Shown here piece by piece: positions 59,506-64,000 of a stretch of DNA of 64,000 nt (the stretch's first letter is position 1; each line of letters starts with the position of its first letter). The notes beneath the pieces are model-generated. The model was not told the origin of the DNA and did not search any database. It saw nothing but the letters and a program-made list of their open reading frames with translations. The translations under genes and the position numbers were made by a program. Origin of the DNA: Eikenella halliae (GTDB taxonomy: Bacteria; Pseudomonadota; Gammaproteobacteria; Burkholderiales; Neisseriaceae); contig NZ_LXSQ01000014.1 of the NCBI RefSeq assembly GCF_001648475.1, forward strand, positions 1 to 64,000, read 5' to 3'.

Positions 59506-61032
59506 ATGCCCCTGCCCCACACCGACTACCTCACCCGCATCCTCACCGCCGCCGTTTACGACGTAGCCGCCGAAACGCCGCTCGATTTCGCCCGCAACCT
59601 TTCCGCGCGCAGCGGCAACCGCATCCTGCTCAAACGCGAAGACCTCCAGCCCGTTTTCTCCTTCAAAATCAGGGGCGCATACAACAAAATGGCCAAGCTG
59701 CCGCCCGAGTTCTTGCAAAAAGGCGTGATTACCGCCAGCGCTGGCAACCACGCCCAGGGCGTGGCGCTTTCCGCGCAGAAACTCGGCTGCGAAGCCACCA
59801 TCGTAATGCCCGAAACCACACCGCAGATTAAAGTGGACGCCGTGCGCTCGCGCGGTGGCAAAGTGGTGCTCAAAGGCGTGTCGTTCAACGATGCCTACGA
59901 CCACGCCGTAGAACTGGCCAAAAGCAGCGGCCAAACCTATATCCCGCCGTTTGACGACCCCGACGTGATTGCCGGCCAAGGCACCATCGGGCTGGAAATC
60001 GTGCGCCAGCATTCCAAGCCGATTGATGCCGTGTTCGTGCCCATCGGCGGCGGCGGTCTGGCGGCCGGCGTGGCCGTGTTCATCAAACAGGTGCGCCCCG
60101 AAATCAAAGTAATCGGCGTGCAAACCCATGACTCCTGCGCCATGAAAACCTCCATCGAACACGGCCGCCTGGTTGAGCTCAAAGATGTCGGCCTGTTTTC
60201 AGACGGCACGGCGGTGAAGCTGGTGGGCGAAGAAACCTTCCGCCTGTGCCGCGAATTTTTGGACGAAATCATCACGGTGGACACCGACGCCATCTGCGGC
60301 GCGCTCAAAGATATTTTCGACGACACCCGCAGCATCTGCGAGCCCGCCGGCGCGCTGGCCTTGGCCGGCCTCAAAGCCTACATCGCCCGCGAGCAGGCGC
60401 AAGGCCAAACCCTGATTGCCGTCACCAGCGGCGCCAACATCAATTTCCACCGCCTGCGCCACGTTTCCGAGCGCAGTGAGCTGGCCGAAGGCAACGAAGG
60501 CATTTTTGCCGTGTCGATTCCCGAACAGCCCGGCAGCTTCCTCAAGTTCATCAACATCTTGGGCAGCCGCAACATCACCGAATTCAACTACCGCTACGGC
60601 GACGACGCCACCGCCCACATTTTCGTGGGTATCCAAAGCAAAGGCGCGTCCGACCTAGCCGCCATCAGCGCCGAACTCACCGCCGCCGGCCTGCCCAACA
60701 CCGACCTCACCGACGACGAAACCGCCAAAATCCACATCCGCTACATGGTGGGCGGCCGCACCGGCAAAGTGGCGCACGAACGCCTGTTCAGCTTTGAATT
60801 CCCCGAACGCCCCGGCGCACTGGCCTACTTCCTCAACCGCATGCAGATCGGCTGGAACATCACCCTGTTCCACTACCGCAACCACGGCTCGGATTACGGC
60901 CGCATACTGGTGGGCATCGACGTGCCACCGGCCGACAACCAAGCCTTCGCCACCTTCCTGCAAGAACTGGGCTATGTGCACACCGAACAAACCGGCAACG
61001 CCGCCTACCGCCTGTTCCTCGGCCAGGCTTAA
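59506..61032 (+). CDS. ilvA: Threonine ammonia-lyase, biosynthetic
   Basis: 508-residue PLP enzyme that deaminates threonine to 2-oxobutanoate for isoleucine synthesis. The PLP Lys is in FSFKIRGAYNK near residue 55, the glycine loop is IGGGGLAAGVAVF, and SAGNHAQGVA follows the Lys. Two ACT-like regulatory domains (after about residue 325: IPEQPGSFLKF and FPERPGALAYF) predict feedback control by isoleucine. No clear ribosome-binding site. Confidence 0.95.
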   Translation: MPLPHTDYLTRILTAAVYDVAAETPLDFARNLSARSGNRILLKREDLQPVFSFKIRGAYNKMAKLPPEFLQKGVITASAGNHAQGVALSAQKLGCEATIVMPETTPQIKVDAVRSRGGKVVLKGVSFNDAYDHAVELAKSSGQTYIPPFDDPDVIAGQGTIGLEIVRQHSKPIDAVFVPIGGGGLAAGVAVFIKQVRPEIKVIGVQTHDSCAMKTSIEHGRLVELKDVGLFSDGTAVKLVGEETFRLCREFLDEIITVDTDAICGALKDIFDDTRSICEPAGALALAGLKAYIAREQAQGQTLIAVTSGANINFHRLRHVSERSELAEGNEGIFAVSIPEQPGSFLKFINILGSRNITEFNYRYGDDATAHIFVGIQSKGASDLAAISAELTAAGLPNTDLTDDETAKIHIRYMVGGRTGKVAHERLFSFEFPERPGALAYFLNRMQIGWNITLFHYRNHGSDYGRILVGIDVPPADNQAFATFLQELGYVHTEQTGNAAYRLFLGQA

Positions 61033-61141
61033 GATCAATACTGCTCATTTTCAGGTAGCCTCATCAGCCCGTTCAGGCTACCTGAAAACATCCGCCTTAG
61101 CAGTTAAAATCAAAATCCATTTACAAACAAAGAGAACCCAA

Positions 61142-61777
61142 ATGCTCGCCTCCCAACACCTCCTCTGGATAGACGGCCCCGCCGGCCGCCTGCACACCAT
61201 CTACCTGCCGCCCGAAGCCCCCGAGCGCGGCGTGGCCGTCATCAACCACCCCAATCCCCTGCACGGCGGCACGTTCACCAACAAAGTGATCCAAACCGCC
61301 GCCAAAGTTTATGCCCGCCTAGGCTTCCACTGCTACCTGCCCAACCTGCGCGGCGTGGGCGAAAGCGAAGGCGAGCACGACTACGGGCACGGCGAAACTG
61401 ACGACTGCCTCGCCGTAATCGACTACGCCAAAAGCCAACACCCCCATGCCGCCCAACTCATCATTTCCGGCTTCTCCTTCGGCGGCTACGTGAGCCTGTT
61501 TGCCGCCCAACAGCGCCGCCCCGATGCCCTCGTGCTGCTCGGCCCCGCCGTGGGCATGTATGAAGTGCCCGCCGCCCAAGCCGCCGACCCGGCGCACACT
61601 TTGGTGATCCACGGCGAAATTGATGAAGTCGTCCCGCTGGCCAACGCCCTCAGCTGGGTCGCCCCACAAGACATCCCCGTGGTTGTACTGCCCCAATCCT
61701 CCCACTTCTTCCACGGCAAACTCATCCCCCTGCGCGACACCCTGCTGCGCTTCGTACCCAGTGTGTTAGAAAAATAA
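61142..61777 (+). CDS. Alpha/beta hydrolase
   Basis: 211 residues of the dienelactone-hydrolase-like alpha/beta hydrolase group. The nucleophile elbow GFSFGGYVS holds the Ser, the Asp region is VIHGEIDEVVPL and the His is in SSHFFHGKL. HPNPLHGGTFTNKVIQ near residue 36 is the oxyanion side. AAAGAGAA precedes the ATG at 61142; a much longer in-frame reading lies inside ilvA and is rejected. The substrate is unknown. Confidence 0.85.
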   Translation: MLASQHLLWIDGPAGRLHTIYLPPEAPERGVAVINHPNPLHGGTFTNKVIQTAAKVYARLGFHCYLPNLRGVGESEGEHDYGHGETDDCLAVIDYAKSQHPHAAQLIISGFSFGGYVSLFAAQQRRPDALVLLGPAVGMYEVPAAQAADPAHTLVIHGEIDEVVPLANALSWVAPQDIPVVVLPQSSHFFHGKLIPLRDTLLRFVPSVLEK

Positions 61778-61916
61778 GCTAATCAGTTTCAGGTAGCCTT
61801 TGGATTGGAAAGGCTACCTGAAAAACTATCCGCCACACTTTCCCCCTATTGAAATCAAAATGCCAGCCTGCAGCGCCCAACCAGGCTACTTGAAACCCTA
61901 TCTTCTCCTTACCACC

Positions 61917-62240
61917 ATGCCCACCTGTCAACCCGCCATCGTCCTCACCACCTGCCCCAGCCAAGCCGAAGCCGAACGCATCGGCAAACTCCTATTGCAA
62001 CAGCACCTCGCCGTCTGCGTGCAATATGAAGCCATTCAAAGCCAATACCTCTGGCAGGACAAGCTCTGTTGCGACAGCGAAATCCACCTCACCATCAAAA
62101 CCGCCGAGCGGCACTACCCCGCCGTTGAACGCCTGATTCTCGAACAGCACAGCTACGATTGCCCGCAAATCCTGCTGCTGCCCGTATCCGGCGGCGCAGA
62201 AGGCTACCTGAAATGGCTGAACGACAACCTCGCGCCATGA
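61917..62240 (+). CDS. cutA: CutA1-family divalent-cation tolerance protein
   Basis: 107 residues, the usual CutA1 length. VLTTCPSQAEAERIGKLLLQQHLAVCVQ and the C-terminal QILLLPVSGGAEGYLKWLNDNL are typical. It forms stable ferredoxin-like trimers; its role in metal tolerance is not settled. The ATG at 61917 gives the family N-terminus; longer readings pass through DUS-rich DNA. The conserved GYLKWL near the end is encoded by an in-frame uptake sequence. Confidence 0.9.
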   Translation: MPTCQPAIVLTTCPSQAEAERIGKLLLQQHLAVCVQYEAIQSQYLWQDKLCCDSEIHLTIKTAERHYPAVERLILEQHSYDCPQILLLPVSGGAEGYLKWLNDNLAP

Positions 62241-62334
62241 CCAGGCGAACTTGAACCAGCCACTCATCCACTATTGCCGCAGATCAAAGGCTACCTGAAA
62301 TATTAGCTCCGCAGAACCTGCTTTCAGACTCATG

Positions 62335-62409
62335 AGCGAAAGGGATGGTAAAAATTGCCAAAAGCCGCGTATAACAAGGCTTTTGGCAATTTTTACCATC
62401 CCTTTCGCT
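62335..62409. repeat. Perfect 32-bp inverted repeat with 11-base loop
   Basis: Arms 62335-62366 and 62378-62409 are exact complements over 32 bases (outer end AGCGAAAGGGATGG, inner end GCCAAAAGCC), with the loop GCGTATAACAA. No DUS is included. It is far longer than any terminator here and lies in the 303-base cutA to 62780 gap, which holds no gene. Confidence 0.9.
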
Positions 62410-62441
62410 TATTACAGCTAATATACAAACAGATATCATGA

Positions 62442-62506
62442 GTAGGATAGCTTCGATCCGCCATTGCAAAGCATATGAAGGATTGATGGGTCAACGCCTA
62501 TCCTAC
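62442..62506. repeat. 9-bp inverted repeat with GTAGGATAG ends
   Basis: GTAGGATAG (62442-62450) and CTATCCTAC (62498-62506) bracket about 47 bases, just right of the 32-bp inverted repeat. It could be the ends of a small mobile or folding element. Confidence 0.4.
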
Positions 62507-62543
62507 AATACGTCTACGTTTGCTATCGTGTTCAGGCTGCTTT

Positions 62544-62780
62544 TTATCCCAGCCGCCGCATCATATACCACACACCCCAAACCAATGAAACCAAGAGGCC
62601 TATCCCAATGATTTTATACGCCTGCAACGCTTTTTTCTGCCATGTATCAGGCAGCGGATAGCGGCGGGCATATTTTTCGCCAGCTGCCAGCAGAAGCAGC
62701 AGTATCAACATGCTGATTTGCGGCCAAACCCACAGCGAAAGCAGGAACAAGGCGGCAGTAAAGTATAAAAAATATTTCAT
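62544..62780 (-). CDS. Small two-helix membrane protein
   Basis: 78 residues with hydrophobic segments at about 3-32 and 53-72 separated by a basic loop (KYARRYPLPDTWQKK). The ATG at 62780 is preferred over a TTG at 62828. No strong ribosome-binding site. Family not recognised. Confidence 0.5.
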   Translation of the reverse strand: MKYFLYFTAALFLLSLWVWPQISMLILLLLLAAGEKYARRYPLPDTWQKKALQAYKIIGIGLLVSLVWGVWYMMRRLG

Positions 62781-62858
62781 TTTTATGATGGCAAACCGTG
62801 TGTTGCAGAATACAGGCTGCTTTCCCAACCTCCCAAAAGCAGCCTGTATCTTTGACTA

Positions 62859-64000
62859 TTACGATTTAATCACCCGCGCAATCAGCGCCTTATCCTTGCC
62901 CGCCATATTCGGAATCTGCACTTGAATGCCGTTGCCGGGGGCAACTTCCGCCGCTTCGCCCCTGCGTTTCATGGCTTGCAGCACGATGGTTTGGTTGCCC
63001 TTCGGGTGGATGATTTCCAGCGTGTCGCCCACGGCGAAGCGGTTTTTCACTTCCACGGTGGCCCAGCCTTCGGCGTCGATTTCGGTAACATGGCCGACGT
63101 ATTGGCTCTGTTTGGCCACGGAATGGCCGGTGAGGTAGTTTTGGTAGTCTTGTGTTTGGTGGCGCTCGAGGAAGCCGGAGGTGTAGCCGCGGTTGGCGAG
63201 GCCTTCGAGTTCGGCCAACAGGCTGTAGTCGAAGGGGCGGTCGGCCACGGCGTCGTCGATGGCTTTGCGGTAGGCCTGAGCCACGCGGGCGACGTAATAT
63301 ACGGATTTGGTGCGGCCTTCTACTTTGAGGCTGTCCACGCCGATGCGGGCGAGCTCGGCCACTTGCTCTACGGCGCGCAAGTCTTTGGAATTCATGATGT
63401 AGGTGCCGTGTTCGTCTTCCATAATCGGCATCATTTCGCCGGGGCGGTTGCTCTCTTCGATGAGGAAGATTTTATTGGCGGCAGGGTGGCGCACTTGGCC
63501 GTTGATGCCTTCGAAGGCGGCGTTGGCTTCTTCTTGGGCTTTGTTGAAATCAAAGCCTTGCAGCAGGCGGGCGTCGCCCATTTCGTCGATTTCGGCGGGG
63601 TGGACTTTATAGTCCCAGCGGCAGGAGTTGGTGCAGGTGCCTTGGTTGGGGTCGCGGTGGTTGAAGTAGCCGGAAAGCAGGCAGCGGCCAGAGTAGGCGA
63701 TGCAGAGTGCGCCGTGCACGAACACTTCGAGCTCGACATCGGGGCATTCTTGGCGGATTTCAGCGATTTCTTCCATGCTCAATTCGCGCGACAAAATAAT
63801 GCGTTCCACGCCGATTTTCTGCCAGAATTTCACGCCCCAGTAGTTGGTGGTGTTGGCCTGCACGGAGAGGTGGACAGGCATATCGGGCCAGCGTTCGCGG
63901 GTAACCATAATCAAGCCGGGGTCGGCCATAATCAGCGCGTCGGGCTTCATGGCAACCAGCGGATCCATATCGGCCACAAAGGTTTTGAGCTTGCTGTTGT
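62859..64000 (-). CDS. trhP: U32-family tRNA hydroxylation protein TrhP (YegQ), 5' end outside the window
   Basis: 381 codons of an open frame that runs off the right edge. The U32 signature FVHGALCIAYSGRCLLSGYF followed by HRDPNQGTCTNSCRWDY holds the conserved cysteines. The C-terminal beta-barrel part ends NMAGKDKALIARVIKS. In E. coli TrhP/YegQ forms the 5-hydroxyuridine of tRNA wobble position 34 from prephenate-dependent chemistry. The upstream codons at the edge (NSKLKTFV) continue the frame, so the true start is beyond position 64000. Confidence 0.9.
   Translation of the reverse strand, partial: NSKLKTFVADMDPLVAMKPDALIMADPGLIMVTRERWPDMPVHLSVQANTTNYWGVKFWQKIGVERIILSRELSMEEIAEIRQECPDVELEVFVHGALCIAYSGRCLLSGYFNHRDPNQGTCTNSCRWDYKVHPAEIDEMGDARLLQGFDFNKAQEEANAAFEGINGQVRHPAANKIFLIEESNRPGEMMPIMEDEHGTYIMNSKDLRAVEQVAELARIGVDSLKVEGRTKSVYYVARVAQAYRKAIDDAVADRPFDYSLLAELEGLANRGYTSGFLERHQTQDYQNYLTGHSVAKQSQYVGHVTEIDAEGWATVEVKNRFAVGDTLEIIHPKGNQTIVLQAMKRRGEAAEVAPGNGIQVQIPNMAGKDKALIARVIKS

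Overview
The window is a typical Neisseriaceae chromosome segment, GC-rich and dense with core genes. The strongest organism clue is the 12-mer AGGCTACCTGAA and its complement, present dozens of times both between and inside genes. This is the DNA uptake sequence (DUS) dialect of Eikenella, so an Eikenella species (E. corrodens or a close relative) is the best guess. Gene order agrees: mreBCD-mrdA-rodA, gatCAB, sdhCDAB-sdhE-sucAB, rsmI/yraN/diaA/dolP and dapA-bamC.

Layout. 1-310: promoter and boxA leader of a minus-strand rRNA operon whose genes lie left of the window. 362-3382: fhs, a MarC-type membrane protein and an isochorismatase-family hydrolase. 3661-9372: cell-shape operon mreB-mreC-mreD-mrdA-rodA (minus). 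9585-17407: gatC, a pilin-like membrane protein, gatA, a complete DpnII-type GATC restriction-modification operon, two membrane proteins and gatB. The gatA-gatB stretch carries foreign DUS dialects (AGGCCGTCTGAA, AGGCTGCCTGAA) and looks like a mosaic imported from another Neisseriaceae lineage. 17600-21146: accessory small genes, namely a SemiSWEET-like transporter behind a perfect consensus promoter, a PfpI/DJ-1 stub, a SUFU-domain protein and several orphan genes. 21250-35637: housekeeping genes lptE-holA, dolP, diaA/gmhA, yraN, rsmI, rdgB, lemA, bamC, dapA, cybB, purC, an FKBP and mdh. 36065-44569: TCA cluster sdhCDAB-sdhE-sucAB, without gltA between sdhE and sucA or lpd after sucB. 44701-53041: rnhA, greA with a terminator hairpin in its leader, several small membrane or DUF genes, a TonB-dependent receptor, mutY and a THUMP rRNA methyltransferase. 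53362-64000: murU-like, a methyltransferase, three tandem paralogous secreted four-cysteine proteins, a PBP5/6-type carboxypeptidase, ilvA, an alpha/beta hydrolase, cutA, and the window-truncated U32 tRNA hydroxylation gene trhP.

Between genes there are two recurrent kinds of DNA: inverted pairs of the DUS that form hairpins behind most genes, and 80-106 bp Correia-like elements with TATAGTG-type terminal repeats (five well-formed copies plus decayed ones). The most novel-looking items are the tandem family of internally duplicated secreted proteins at 55359-57947, the pilin-fold protein without a prepilin leader at 10155, the DUS-dialect mosaic with its restriction system, and a perfect 32-bp inverted repeat at 62335-62409.
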